Assembly: GCA_017577575.1 (NCBI GenBank)
Contig: PKRG01000001.1
Location: forward strand, 310,001-374,000
Length of the DNA stretch: 64,000 nt
Origin: Acidimicrobiia bacterium
GTDB lineage: Bacteria > Actinomycetota > Acidimicrobiia > Spongiisociales > ZC4RG35
Direction: 5' to 3'
Position numbers and translations under genes: made by a program. Position 1 is the stretch's first letter; each line of letters begins with the position of its first letter. The notes below the pieces were generated by a model that saw nothing but the letters and a program-made list of their open reading frames with translations, did not search any database and was not told the DNA's origin. Below, piece after piece: positions 24,508 through 33,333 of the stretch.

Positions 24508-25779
24508 ATGGTCTCGATGAAACCCGTCGAAGAGGTCGATCCCCAGATCGCGGCACTCATCCGCAAGGATCTGGAACGCCAGAACTCGTCCATCCACCTC
24601 ATCGCCTCGGAGAACTTCGTCTCCCCGGCGGTCATGGCGGCTTCGGGCTCGGTGTTCACCAACAAGTACGCCGAGGGCTACCCCGGCCGCCGCTACTACG
24701 AGGGCTGTCAGGTCGTAGACGAGATGGAGTCGCTGGCGATCGAGCGGGCCAAGAAGCTGTTCGGGGCCGCTCACGCCAACGTGCAGCCCCACTCGGGGGC
24801 CCAGGCGAACATGGGTGTGTACCTGGCGCTGCTGGAGCCCGGCGACACGGTGCTGGGCATGCGCCTCGACCAGGGCGGCCATCTGACCCACGGGTCGCCG
24901 GTCAACTTCTCGGGCAGCCTCTACAACTTCGTCGCCTACGGCGTCGACCCCGGCACCGAGATCATCGACATGGACGCCGTCCGCAAGCTGGCTCTCGAGC
25001 ACCGCCCGAAGATCATCATCGCCGGGTACTCGGCCTACTCCCGCCACCTCGACTACGCCGCCTTCCGGGAGATCGCCGACGAGGTGGAGGCCGTCCTCCT
25101 GGTGGACGCCGCCCACTTCATCGGCCTGGTCGCCGGAAAGACCCTGCCCAACCCGCTCGAGTACGCCGACATCGTCACCGCCACCACCCACAAGGCGCTC
25201 CGGGGCCCGCGGGGCGGCATGATCCTCTCGGGGGAGCGGTACGCCGAGGTCATCGACAAGGCGGTGTTCCCCGGCGGCCAGGGCGGCCCGATCGAGAGCC
25301 AGATCGCCGCCAAGGCCGTGTGCTTCCACGAGGCCTCCCAGCCCGAGTTCTCCGCCTACACCGACCAGATCGTCGCCAACGCCAAGGCGATGGCCCAGGC
25401 GATGATGGACGAAGGGGTGCGGGTCGTCTCCGGCGGGACCGACAACCACCTGTTCCTCGTCGACCTCCGCTCCGTCGACGAGGACCTGACCGGCCGCGAT
25501 GCCGCCCGCATGCTCGACAGCCTGGGGATAACCCTCAACTACAACACCATCCCCAACGACCCCCGGCCCCCGTTCCGGGCGTCGGGTCTGCGCATCGGCA
25601 CCCCCGCCATGACCACCCAGGGCATGAAGGAGGCCGAGGCCGACGAAGTGGCGCGTCTGATCGCCCGCGCCCTCCGCCACCACGACGACCCCACGGCGCT
25701 GGCGCCGATCGAGTCGCGGGTGCGGGAGCTGGCGGCGGAGTTCCCGCCCTATCCCCCCGACTTCCCCGGGCACGTGTGA
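24508..25779 (+). CDS. glyA: Serine hydroxymethyltransferase
   Basis: GlyA interconverts serine and glycine using tetrahydrofolate and PLP, feeding one-carbon units. The 423-residue protein shows LIASENFVSPAV, YAEGYPGRRYYEG, and the PLP-lysine segment TATTHKALRGPRGG with Lys229. The ATG at 24508 gives the standard N-terminus; the frame upstream is a shadow of the opposite-strand gene. A weak promoter candidate is TTCGAC (24450-24455) plus TACTGT (24473-24478) with 17-nt spacing. The atp operon follows after 110 nt but has its own promoter. Confidence 0.96.
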   Translation: MVSMKPVEEVDPQIAALIRKDLERQNSSIHLIASENFVSPAVMAASGSVFTNKYAEGYPGRRYYEGCQVVDEMESLAIERAKKLFGAAHANVQPHSGAQANMGVYLALLEPGDTVLGMRLDQGGHLTHGSPVNFSGSLYNFVAYGVDPGTEIIDMDAVRKLALEHRPKIIIAGYSAYSRHLDYAAFREIADEVEAVLLVDAAHFIGLVAGKTLPNPLEYADIVTATTHKALRGPRGGMILSGERYAEVIDKAVFPGGQGGPIESQIAAKAVCFHEASQPEFSAYTDQIVANAKAMAQAMMDEGVRVVSGGTDNHLFLVDLRSVDEDLTGRDAARMLDSLGITLNYNTIPNDPRPPFRASGLRIGTPAMTTQGMKEAEADEVARLIARALRHHDDPTALAPIESRVRELAAEFPPYPPDFPGHV

Positions 25780-25830
25780 GACTCGGGGAGGGGGAGGTGG
25801 GTTACCCCGGATGCGGCGATACGGCTAGGT

Positions 25831-25859
25831 TTCACGACGACACACCCCACCCCTACACT
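25831..25859 (+). promoter_or_regulatory. atp operon promoter
   Basis: TTCACG (25831-25836) and TACACT (25854-25859) have 17-nt spacing. Transcription would start near 25866, inside the adjoining palindromic operator and about 25 nt before the first ATG. Confidence 0.6.
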
Positions 25860-25877
25860 TTGTGAAACAGTTCACAA
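25860..25877. promoter_or_regulatory. CRP/GlxR-type operator at the atp operon start
   Basis: TTGTGAA-ACAG-TTCACAA has 7-bp perfect arms with a 4-nt spacer and contains TGTGA-N6-TCACA. Both arms are identical to those of the whiB-side operator at 9496-9513. It directly abuts the -10 hexamer, so a bound regulator would cover the transcript start if that promoter is the one used. Confidence 0.8.
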
Positions 25878-25890
25878 GCTCCTGGATTCG

Positions 25891-26151
25891 ATGAGACGGA
25901 ACTCGGCCACGGCACATATCAGGTCTGCCATCACCGAAGGCCGCCGCGACGGCGGATCGTTCTTCGGCTCGGTCGTGGCCGGCACCCTCCTCGGCCTGGG
26001 GATCGACGCCTGGCTCGACACCGCCCCCATCGCGGTGGTCGCCGGGATCGTCCTCGGCTCCTACGCCGGTTTCGCCCGCGCCTGGCAGGAGGTCAAGTCC
26101 CAGCCCACTCCGCCCGCAGTCACACTCCTCGACGAGGACGCACCCCGATGA
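25891..26151 (+). CDS. AtpZ/AtpI-like membrane protein
   Basis: An 86-residue protein with two membrane helices (about 24-40 and 44-62) separated by a short LDTAP turn. This is the layout of AtpZ-type proteins encoded ahead of ATP synthase operons, which are implicated in Mg2+ uptake or c-ring assembly. It is the first gene of the atp operon. A TTCACAAG arm of the operator lies just upstream and no strong Shine-Dalgarno is visible. It overlaps the next gene by 4 nt. Confidence 0.75.
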   Translation: MRRNSATAHIRSAITEGRRDGGSFFGSVVAGTLLGLGIDAWLDTAPIAVVAGIVLGSYAGFARAWQEVKSQPTPPAVTLLDEDAPR

Positions 26152-26579
26152 GCCTCGAGCGCCACGAGCCCGTCGCCGGCGAGATCCCCGTGGAGGCGAC
26201 CCTCGCCCGCCACACCGCCAGCCGAGCGGTGTACGTGGGACCGGTCCTCGTGGCTCTGTTCTGGCTGGCCCGGGGGCCGGAGGGGGCTCTGGCATCCGCC
26301 CTCGGGGTCGGGGTCGTGGTGGCGAACTTCCTCCTGTCGGGGGCGATGATGTCGATTTCGGCCCGGATCAGCCTGGCGGTCTATCATGCCGCCGCCCTGT
26401 TCGGGTTCTTCCTACGACTGGGATTGATCGTTGCCACCATGCTCCTCATCACGCGCATGATCGACATCGACCGAGTCGCATTCGGAGTCACGGCAGTGGT
26501 GGCATACCTCGCCCTGATCGCCTGGGAGACGAGGGCAGTCGCCAAAGGACGAGAAAGGAATCTGGATTGGATCAGCTAG
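26148..26579 (+). CDS. atpI: ATP synthase subunit I (AtpI-like)
   Basis: A 143-residue protein with four predicted membrane helices (about 28-42, 48-68, 78-102 and 110-128), the usual AtpI form. AtpI assists c-ring assembly and is not part of the final enzyme. The assignment rests on topology and on its place between AtpZ and AtpB. It overlaps the atpB start by 13 nt, suggesting tight coupling. Confidence 0.8.
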   Translation: MSLERHEPVAGEIPVEATLARHTASRAVYVGPVLVALFWLARGPEGALASALGVGVVVANFLLSGAMMSISARISLAVYHAAALFGFFLRLGLIVATMLLITRMIDIDRVAFGVTAVVAYLALIAWETRAVAKGRERNLDWIS

Positions 26580-27403
26580 CCAGCCGGTTCTTCGGCAACA
26601 CATTCGTACTCGCCGCCGAGGAATGCGACCTGACCCAACCCGTGTGCGTCCCCGAGGACTTCACGGAGCTGTTCGTCCTCCCCAACATCTTCGGCCAGGT
26701 CAACCGCACGATCCTCCTGATGTTCCTGGCGGCGTTGATCGTCGTCGTCGTCCTGTGGGCAGCGCTCCGCAAGCCGAAGCTGGTCCCGGGCAAGTTCCAG
26801 GCGGCGATCGAGGCGCTGGTCGGGTTCGTGAGAGACGAGATCGCCGTGGGGATCATCGGGCCCGAAGGCGTCAAGTACTTCCCTTACCTCCTCTCGATCT
26901 TCATGTTCATCCTGGTCGGCAACCTCTTCGAGGTCACCCCGGCGATCAACTTCCCGATCACCTCCCGCATGGCGATCCCCGCCTTCCTGGCGCTGTGCAC
27001 GTACTTCATCTACCTCGTCACCGGCTTCGCCCGGCACAAGTTCACCTACCTGAAAGAGATCGTCTGGCCGAGCTACGTGCCGATCGCCCTGCGCCCCCTC
27101 GTGGGCATCATCGAGCTCGCCCAGTACTTCGTGATCCGGCCGTTCTCCCTGGCGGTCCGACTCTTCGCCAACCTGGTGGCGGGCCACACGATGCTCAGCC
27201 TGCTCCTCGCCACCGGCATCATCTTCATCGGGGCCGCCATCGGCGGCGAGGTCTCGATCCTCAAGGGCGGAGCCGGGATCCTGTGGTTCGCCATGGGTCT
27301 GCTCATCTTCCTCTTCGAGCTGCTGGTCTCCGTGCTCCAGGCCTACATCTTCACGCTGTTGTCCGCCGTGTACATCGAAGACGCCGTCCACTTCGGGCAT
27401 TGA
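26567..27403 (+). CDS. atpB: F1Fo ATP synthase subunit a
   Basis: Subunit a forms the proton half-channels next to the c-ring. The 278-residue membrane protein has the essential Arg in SLAVRLFANLVAGH and the C-terminal LLVSVLQAYIFTLLSAVYIEDA helix (split here at the SVLQAYIF motif). It starts at TTG (26567), supported by GAAAGGAA 7 nt upstream and by the expected length; no ATG or GTG is better placed. Confidence 0.95.
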   Translation: MDQLASRFFGNTFVLAAEECDLTQPVCVPEDFTELFVLPNIFGQVNRTILLMFLAALIVVVVLWAALRKPKLVPGKFQAAIEALVGFVRDEIAVGIIGPEGVKYFPYLLSIFMFILVGNLFEVTPAINFPITSRMAIPAFLALCTYFIYLVTGFARHKFTYLKEIVWPSYVPIALRPLVGIIELAQYFVIRPFSLAVRLFANLVAGHTMLSLLLATGIIFIGAAIGGEVSILKGGAGILWFAMGLLIFLFELLVSVLQAYIFTLLSAVYIEDAVHFGH

Positions 27404-27459
27404 TGACACGACGAGAGGTCAGAGAAAACCCACGGTAAGGGAAGAAAGGAAGAAAGCAG

Positions 27460-27726
27460 ATGGACGCAGTACTCGCCGTCATCACGGCCGCCGCCCAGGT
27501 TCTGGCGCAGGAGGCGTCCGGGATCACCGGTAGCTTGAACGTGGTCGGATACGGCCTCGCCACGCTCGGCCCGGGTCTCGGCATCGGCATCCTGGCCGGG
27601 AACGCGGTCCAGGCCATGGCCCGCCAGCCGGAGGCTGCCGGCATGGTGCGCACCACCATGTTCCTCGGCATCGCCTTCACGGAGGCTCTCGCCCTCATCG
27701 GCTTCGTGCTGTTCTTCCTCGGCTGA
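27460..27726 (+). CDS. atpE: F1Fo ATP synthase subunit c
   Basis: The 88-residue hairpin subunit of the rotor ring. Helix 1 carries the glycine-rich GLGIGILAGNA packing motif, the loop has ARQPEA, and helix 2 contains the proton-binding Glu in FTEALALIGF. The sequence around it (FTEAL, no extra Gln in helix 1) suggests H+ rather than Na+ specificity. A strong AAGGAAGAAAG ribosome site precedes the ATG, in keeping with the high copy number needed. Confidence 0.97.
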   Translation: MDAVLAVITAAAQVLAQEASGITGSLNVVGYGLATLGPGLGIGILAGNAVQAMARQPEAAGMVRTTMFLGIAFTEALALIGFVLFFLG

Positions 27727-27733
27727 GGTAGGG

Positions 27734-28270
27734 ATGAATTCCTGGTACCTAGCGGCTGAAGAATCCGGAGGCGGAGGCCTCGACCTCCTCCTGCCGCCGC
27801 TCCCCGAGCTGATCGGCGGGATCATCGCCTTCGCCATCGTCTTCATCTTCATCTGGAAGTTCGCCAGCCCGGCGATCAACCGCCTGCTCGAGCAGCGCCA
27901 GAGCGCCATCGCCGGCCAGCTGGCGGAGGCGGAGAAGGCGAAGGCGGAGGCCGAGTCCCTCCTCGCCGACTACCGAGCCCAGCTCGCCGAGGCCCGTGAG
28001 CAGGCCAACCAGATCATCGAGGAGGCCCGCAACCAGGCCGAGACGATGAAGAACGAGATCGTGTCGCGGGCCGAGCAGCAGGCCGCCGAGATCGTGGCCA
28101 AGGCACGGGAGGAGGCGCAGGCCGAGCGGGCCCGCGCCCTCGCCGAAGCGCGTCGCGAAGTCGCCAACCTGTCGATCGACCTCGCCGAGCGCGTGGTCGG
28201 TGAGGCCCTCGACCGCGAGGCTCAGCTGGGCCTGGTGGAGAGGTACATCGCCGAGCTGGAGAGCAAGTAG
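27734..28270 (+). CDS. atpF: F1Fo ATP synthase subunit b
   Basis: The peripheral-stalk subunit: one membrane helix (about 23-46) followed by a long charged coiled coil rich in Ala, Glu and Arg (about 55-160). The 178-residue length is normal. It links subunit a to the delta subunit, encoded next. The ATG follows atpE by 7 nt, with GAGGTAGGG as ribosome site. Confidence 0.95.
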   Translation: MNSWYLAAEESGGGGLDLLLPPLPELIGGIIAFAIVFIFIWKFASPAINRLLEQRQSAIAGQLAEAEKAKAEAESLLADYRAQLAEAREQANQIIEEARNQAETMKNEIVSRAEQQAAEIVAKAREEAQAERARALAEARREVANLSIDLAERVVGEALDREAQLGLVERYIAELESK

Positions 28271-28800
28271 TGGACCGGGTCTCTGGTTACGCCGCCGGCA
28301 TCCTCGAGATCGCCCGAGCCGAGGGCGTCCTCGAGCGCGTCGAGAACGAGCTGTACGAGCTCGGCCGCCAGCTGGAGGGCTCGCCCGAGCTGCGGTCGGC
28401 CCTGACCGACCCTCAGCTCCCGATCGACCGCAAGCGGGCGATCGTCACCGACCTCCTCGAGGGCCGGGCGTCGCCGCTGACGGTGAGCCTGGTCGAGTTC
28501 CTGGTCCGCCAGGACCTGGCCGGCGACCTCGGGGAGCTCGCCACCGAGCTGGCGCGCCAGTCCGCCGCCGCCCGCAACCGGCAGCTGGCCGAGATCCGCA
28601 CCGCCGTCCCTCTCGACGAAGCCACCGTCGAACGCCTCGCCGCCGCCCTGGGCCGTGTCACCGGCTCGGAAGTGGAGGTGCGCACGGTCGTGGACCCCTC
28701 CATCGTCGGCGGGATCGTCGCCCGGGTGGGCGACACCGTGATCGACGGCTCGGTGGCCTCGAAGCTCGAATCGCTCCGCAATGTCCTCCTGGCCCGATGA
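28270..28800 (+). CDS. atpH: F1Fo ATP synthase subunit delta
   Basis: The 176-residue delta subunit caps F1 and binds the b dimer. It has the all-helical N-terminal domain (YAAGILEIARAEG start, about 5-105) and the short C-terminal region with the EVRTVVDPSIVGGIVARVGD motif. It is separate, not fused to subunit b as in mycobacteria, which argues against Mycobacteriales. GTG overlaps the atpF stop by one base. Confidence 0.95.
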   Translation: MDRVSGYAAGILEIARAEGVLERVENELYELGRQLEGSPELRSALTDPQLPIDRKRAIVTDLLEGRASPLTVSLVEFLVRQDLAGDLGELATELARQSAAARNRQLAEIRTAVPLDEATVERLAAALGRVTGSEVEVRTVVDPSIVGGIVARVGDTVIDGSVASKLESLRNVLLAR

Positions 28801-28810
28801 GGAGTAGCCC

Positions 28811-30352
28811 ATGGCTGATCTGACCATCTCCGCAGAAGAAATCACCGCCTCACTCCGGAAGAACCTCGAAGGGTGGGAGCCCGGCATCACCGAAGAGACC
28901 GTCGGCTACGTCACGTCCATCGCCGACGGCGTCGCCCGCGTCCGCGGCCTTCCCTATGTGATGGCCTCCGAGCTCCTCGAGTTCCCGGGCGGGCTGCTGG
29001 GCGTGACCCTCAACATCGACGAGGACGATCTCGGCGTCGTGCTCATGGGCGAGTACTCCCACATCGAGGAGGGGGATCCGGTCAAGCAGACCGGCACCGT
29101 GCTCTCCGTCCCGGTGGGCGACGCCCTCCTGGGCCGGGTCGTCGACACGCTCGGCAACCCGATCGACGGCAAGGGCCCGATCGAGGCGACCGAACGCCGT
29201 CTCCTCGAGGTGCAAGCGCCGTCGGTGGTGATGCGCAAGCCCGTGCACGAGCCGCTCCAGACCGGCATCAAGGCGATCGACTCGATGACCCCGATCGGGC
29301 GCGGCCAGCGGCAGCTGATCATCGGCGACCGCCAGACCGGCAAGACCGCGCTCCTGGTCGACACCATCATCAACCAGCGCCGCTACTACGGCACCGACCA
29401 GGAAGTGAAGTGCGTGTACGTGGCGATCGGCCAGAAGGCGTCGACGGTCGCCGAGGTGGTGGACGTGCTCACCGAGCACGGGGCGATGGACTACACGGTG
29501 GTCGTGAACGCCCCGGCGTCGGCCGCCCCGGCCCTGCAGATGTACGCCCCGTACGCCGGCTCGGCGATCGGCCAGTACTGGATGTACAACGGCCAGCACG
29601 CCCTGGTGATGTTCGACGACCTCACCAAGCAGGCGATCGCCTACCGCGAGATCTCGCTGCTCCTGCGTCGCCCGCCCGGCCGCGAGGCGTATCCCGGCGA
29701 CGTGTTCTACCTGCACTCCCGCCTGCTGGAGCGCTGCGCCAAGCTCAACGACGAGCACGGGGCGGGCTCGCTGACGGGGCTGCCGGTCATCGAGACGAAG
29801 GCCAACGACATCTCGGCCTACATCCCCACCAACGTCATCTCGATCACCGACGGCCAGGTGTTCCTGGAGACGGACCTCTTCTATCAGGGCATCCGTCCGG
29901 CCGTGAACGCCGGCACCTCGGTCTCCCGGGTCGGCGGTGACGCCCAGATCAAGGCGATGAAGAAGATCGCCGGCCCGCTGCGCCTCAACCTGGCCCAGTA
30001 CCGCGACCTGGCCGCGTTCGCCGAGTTCGGCTCCGACCTCGACGCCGCCTCCCTCGCCCAGCTCGAGCGAGGCCGCCGTGTCGTCGAGGTGCTCAAGCAG
30101 CCCCAGTACCAGCCGATGGCGGTCGAGGAGCAGGTCCTCGTCATCTACGCCGTGACCGAGGGCTTCATGGACTCCATCGCCGTCGACGACATCCAGCGGT
30201 TCGAGAACGGGCTCCGGGAGCACGTCCGGTCCCGCTTCGGCGACGTCCTGGACCACATCCGCGACACCGGCGAGATCGGCGACGAGGACCGGCTGCGCCA
30301 GGCCATCCAGTCCTACGTCGACATCTTCACCGCCGAGGACGGGGAGGAATAG
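28811..30352 (+). CDS. atpA: F1Fo ATP synthase subunit alpha
   Basis: The 513-residue non-catalytic nucleotide-binding subunit. Walker A is GDRQTGKTAL (about 169-178), and the PAIN-type C-terminal signature appears as RPAVNAGTSVSRVG (near 363-376). The N-terminal region (EEITASLRKNLEGWE) contacts delta. Start ATG with GAGGAG upstream, 10 nt after atpH. Confidence 0.98.
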   Translation: MADLTISAEEITASLRKNLEGWEPGITEETVGYVTSIADGVARVRGLPYVMASELLEFPGGLLGVTLNIDEDDLGVVLMGEYSHIEEGDPVKQTGTVLSVPVGDALLGRVVDTLGNPIDGKGPIEATERRLLEVQAPSVVMRKPVHEPLQTGIKAIDSMTPIGRGQRQLIIGDRQTGKTALLVDTIINQRRYYGTDQEVKCVYVAIGQKASTVAEVVDVLTEHGAMDYTVVVNAPASAAPALQMYAPYAGSAIGQYWMYNGQHALVMFDDLTKQAIAYREISLLLRRPPGREAYPGDVFYLHSRLLERCAKLNDEHGAGSLTGLPVIETKANDISAYIPTNVISITDGQVFLETDLFYQGIRPAVNAGTSVSRVGGDAQIKAMKKIAGPLRLNLAQYRDLAAFAEFGSDLDAASLAQLERGRRVVEVLKQPQYQPMAVEEQVLVIYAVTEGFMDSIAVDDIQRFENGLREHVRSRFGDVLDHIRDTGEIGDEDRLRQAIQSYVDIFTAEDGEE

Positions 30353-30358
30353 CCGCCG

Positions 30359-31243
30359 ATGGCGAGTGCCGCGCTCCGCGACACCCGGCGCCGGATCCGA
30401 AGCGTCGAGGCGATCAAGAAGATCACCCGCGCCATGGAGCTGATCGCCGCGTCGCGCATCCCCAAGGCCGTCGCCCGGGTGAACGCCTCCAAGCCGTACA
30501 CCGCCAAGTTGATCGAGGTGATCGAGACCGTGGGCGGTGCCAGCTCGGCGGACGCCACCCACATGCTGCTCGAGCAGCGTCCGGTGAACACTGTCGGAGT
30601 GGTGGTGGTGGCCGCCGACCGCGGCCTCGCCGGCGCGTACTCGTCCAACATCATCCGCATGGCGGAACAGGCGATCATCGAACAGCGCCAGGCCGGCCGG
30701 GACATCGTCCTCTACACCGTCGGCAAGACCGCCCAGTCGTATTTCCGCTACCGGAACTACCGCATCGAGCGGGCCTGGCTGGGCGTGACCGACACCCCCG
30801 GATACGGCGACGCCCGCTCGATCGCCCGCACGATCATGGAGGCATACGCCTCGGAGGAGATCGACGAGGTCCAGGCGTTCTACACCCAGTTCCGCTCGGC
30901 GATCACCCAGGTGCCGACGCAGTTCCGGCTGCTGCCCATCGTGCCGCCCGAGGCCACCGGAGAACGGCCGGTGGTCAACTACGAGTACGAGCCGTCGCCG
31001 GCGGAGATCCTCGACCGACTCCTGCCCCGCTACGTCGAGGCTACGGTGTTCAACATGCTCCTCGAGGCATCGGCTTCCGAGCACTCCGCTCGGCGCCGGG
31101 CGATGAAGGCGGCCACCGACAACGCCGAGGAGCTCATCCGCCACCTGACGGTCCAGGCCAACCGGGCCCGTCAGGCGGAGATCACCACCGCCATCACCGA
31201 GATCGTGGGTGGAGCCGAGGCTTTGGCCGAATCAGGTTCTTGA
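30359..31243 (+). CDS. atpG: F1Fo ATP synthase subunit gamma
   Basis: The 294-residue central shaft. N- and C-terminal coiled-coil helices are clear (RRRIRSVEAIKKITRAME and RQAEITTAITEIVGGAEAL), with a globular Rossmann-like middle. The ATG is 6 nt after atpA. No internal insertion of the mycobacterial type is obvious. Confidence 0.96.
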   Translation: MASAALRDTRRRIRSVEAIKKITRAMELIAASRIPKAVARVNASKPYTAKLIEVIETVGGASSADATHMLLEQRPVNTVGVVVVAADRGLAGAYSSNIIRMAEQAIIEQRQAGRDIVLYTVGKTAQSYFRYRNYRIERAWLGVTDTPGYGDARSIARTIMEAYASEEIDEVQAFYTQFRSAITQVPTQFRLLPIVPPEATGERPVVNYEYEPSPAEILDRLLPRYVEATVFNMLLEASASEHSARRRAMKAATDNAEELIRHLTVQANRARQAEITTAITEIVGGAEALAESGS

Positions 31244-31260
31244 GAAGGTAGGAGCAGCAA

Positions 31261-32691
31261 ATGTCTGAGACAGCGAGCACGGGCCGGATCGTCAAGGTGG
31301 CGGGTCCGGTCGTCGACATCGAGTTCCCGCCCGGGGAGCTCCCCGAGATCCTCCACGCCGTCGAGATCGAGTTCGAGCTGGGCGGAGAGAAGAAGAAGGT
31401 GGTCGCCGAGGTGGCCCAGCACCTGGGCGACTCCAAGGTGCGCGCCATCGCCATGGCCCCGACCGACGGGCTCACCCGCGGGGCGCCCGTAACCAACACC
31501 GGGGGCCCGATCACCGTCCCGGTCGGCAACCAGGTGCTCGGCCACATCTTCAACGTGTGGGGCCAGTCCCTCGACGCCCCCGACAAGGAGTTCGGCGAGC
31601 CCCGCTGGCCCATCCACCGCCAGCCGCCCAAGTTCGAGGACGTCGAGCCGCAACGGAAGATCTTCGAGACCGGCATCAAGGTGATCGACCTGATCACCCC
31701 CTACCTCGAAGGCGGAAAGATCGGCCTGTTCGGCGGCGCCGGCGTGGGCAAGACCGTGCTGATCCAGGAGATGATCGCCCGTGTCGCCGGCCAGCACGGC
31801 GGTGTGTCGGTATTCGCCGGCGTGGGCGAGCGGACCCGTGAGGGCACCGACCTCTGGCTGGAGATGGAAGACGCCGGGGTGCTCGACAAGACCGCCCTCG
31901 TCTTCGGCCAGATGGACGAGCCGCCGGGCGTCCGCCTCCGCGTCGCCCTCTCGGCCCTGACGATGGCCGAGTACTTCCGGGACGAGCAGGGCCAGGACGT
32001 GCTGTTGTTCATCGACAACATCTTCCGGTTCACCCAGGCCGGTTCCGAGGTGTCCACGCTGCTCGGCCGGATGCCTTCCGAGGTGGGATACCAGCCCAAC
32101 CTGGCCGACGAGATGGGCTTCCTCCAGGAGCGCATCACCTCGCTGAAGGGCAAGTCGATCACCTCGCTGCAGGCCATCTACGTGCCCGCCGACGACATCA
32201 CCGACCCGGCGCCGCACACGGCGTTCGCCCACCTCGACGCCACCACGGTGTTGAGCCGTCCCCTCACGGCCCTGGGCATCTACCCGGCGGTGGACCCGCT
32301 CGACTCGACGAGCCGCGCCCTCGACCCCCAGCTGGTGGGGGAGGAGCACTACTTCGTCGCCACCGAGGTGCAGCGGATCCTGCAGCGCTACAAGGACCTC
32401 CAGGACATCATCGCCATCCTCGGCATCGACGAGCTCACCGAGGAAGACAAGCTGATCGTCGCCCGGGCCCGCCGCATCCAGCGCTTCCTCGCCCAGCCGA
32501 TGTTCGTGGCGGAGAAGTTCACCGGCCAGCCCGGCGTCTACACGCCGATCGAGGAGACCATCTCCTCGTTCCGGGCGATCATCGACGGCGAGATGGACCA
32601 GTACCCCGAGCAGGCCTTCTACATGGTCGGCGGCCGCGAGGACGTCGAGAAGAGGGCCGCCGAGATCGAGCGTCAGGGAGCAGCCGCCTAG
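31261..32691 (+). CDS. atpD: F1Fo ATP synthase subunit beta
   Basis: The 476-residue catalytic subunit. Walker A is GGAGVGKTVL (about 158-167), with the catalytic Glu in GVGERTREG, Walker B VLLFIDNIFRF and the ALGIYPAVDPLDSTSR signature. AGGTAGGAG precedes the ATG. Catalysis takes place at the alpha-beta interfaces. Confidence 0.98.
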   Translation: MSETASTGRIVKVAGPVVDIEFPPGELPEILHAVEIEFELGGEKKKVVAEVAQHLGDSKVRAIAMAPTDGLTRGAPVTNTGGPITVPVGNQVLGHIFNVWGQSLDAPDKEFGEPRWPIHRQPPKFEDVEPQRKIFETGIKVIDLITPYLEGGKIGLFGGAGVGKTVLIQEMIARVAGQHGGVSVFAGVGERTREGTDLWLEMEDAGVLDKTALVFGQMDEPPGVRLRVALSALTMAEYFRDEQGQDVLLFIDNIFRFTQAGSEVSTLLGRMPSEVGYQPNLADEMGFLQERITSLKGKSITSLQAIYVPADDITDPAPHTAFAHLDATTVLSRPLTALGIYPAVDPLDSTSRALDPQLVGEEHYFVATEVQRILQRYKDLQDIIAILGIDELTEEDKLIVARARRIQRFLAQPMFVAEKFTGQPGVYTPIEETISSFRAIIDGEMDQYPEQAFYMVGGREDVEKRAAEIERQGAAA

Positions 32692-33047
32692 TGGCGAAGA
32701 CCTTCCACGTGGACGTCGTCTCCCCCGAGGAGACGGTGTGGTCGGGCGAGGCGACCTTCCTGATCGCCCGCACCACCGAAGGCGAGATCGGCATCCTCGC
32801 CGACCACGAGCCGGTCATGGCCGCCCTGCAGACGGGCGCGGTCGTGATCGACTCGGAGGAAGGCGGGCGCACCACGATCGGCGTCCATGGCGGTTTCCTC
32901 CAGGTCCTCGACAATCGGGTCACCCTCCTCACCGACCGCGCCACCCTGGCCGAGGGAGGACGCGAGGAGGCGGCCCGGGCCGCCCAGGAGCTGGCCAGCC
33001 AGGTGGGCGAGGACGAGGAGCCCGAGACCGGAGGGGAGCCCGGTTAA
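32691..33047 (+). CDS. atpC: F1Fo ATP synthase subunit epsilon
   Basis: The 118-residue subunit has the N-terminal beta-sandwich (FHVDVVSPEETVWSGEA, then GEIGILADHEPV) and only a short helical tail (EEAARAAQELASQ). Epsilon couples the c-ring to gamma and can inhibit ATP hydrolysis. The GTG overlaps the atpD stop by one base. It is the last ATP synthase gene. Confidence 0.94.
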   Translation: MAKTFHVDVVSPEETVWSGEATFLIARTTEGEIGILADHEPVMAALQTGAVVIDSEEGGRTTIGVHGGFLQVLDNRVTLLTDRATLAEGGREEAARAAQELASQVGEDEEPETGGEPG

Positions 33048-33081
33048 CGCCCCACCCTTCCTCGGTCCCCACCCCGAAGGG

Positions 33082-33333
33082 GTGGTGGTGGAGTGCTGGG
33101 TGGTGCCGGGGGCGTCCCGCAGCGAGATCAAGGGCCGCCACGGCGGCGCCCTGCGGGTCCGGGTCGCTGCCCCTCCCGAAGGCGGGCGCGCCAACGCCGA
33201 GGTGTGCCGTCTCCTCGGGGAGACGTTCGGCGGGAAGGCGCGGGTGGAATCCGGCTCGACGTCGAGGAGCAAGCGCGTCGTCGTCGCCGGGGTGACGTGG
33301 GAAGAAGCCGTCCGGGCGGCCGCCCGCTACTGA
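33082..33333 (+). CDS. DUF167 (YggU) family protein
   Basis: An 83-residue protein with the DUF167 fold: VVPGASRSEIKG, LRVRVAAPPEGGRANAEV (with the conserved APPEGGxAN block) and a C-terminal SKRVVV strand. Function unknown. The start is uncertain: there are three successive GTG codons (33082, 33085, 33088), and the frame is open upstream through the atpC end with no clear start or ribosome site. It follows atpC closely and probably shares its transcript. It overlaps the convergent SRPBCC gene by 7 nt. Confidence 0.8.
   Translation: MVVECWVVPGASRSEIKGRHGGALRVRVAAPPEGGRANAEVCRLLGETFGGKARVESGSTSRSKRVVVAGVTWEEAVRAAARY

Noticed and set aside
28850..31144. 764-codon open frame antisense to atpA-atpG
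   Set aside because: It mirrors the highly conserved atp genes codon for codon, has Val/Asp/His/Arg-rich shadow composition and no family resemblance. Long antisense frames are expected at this GC content.
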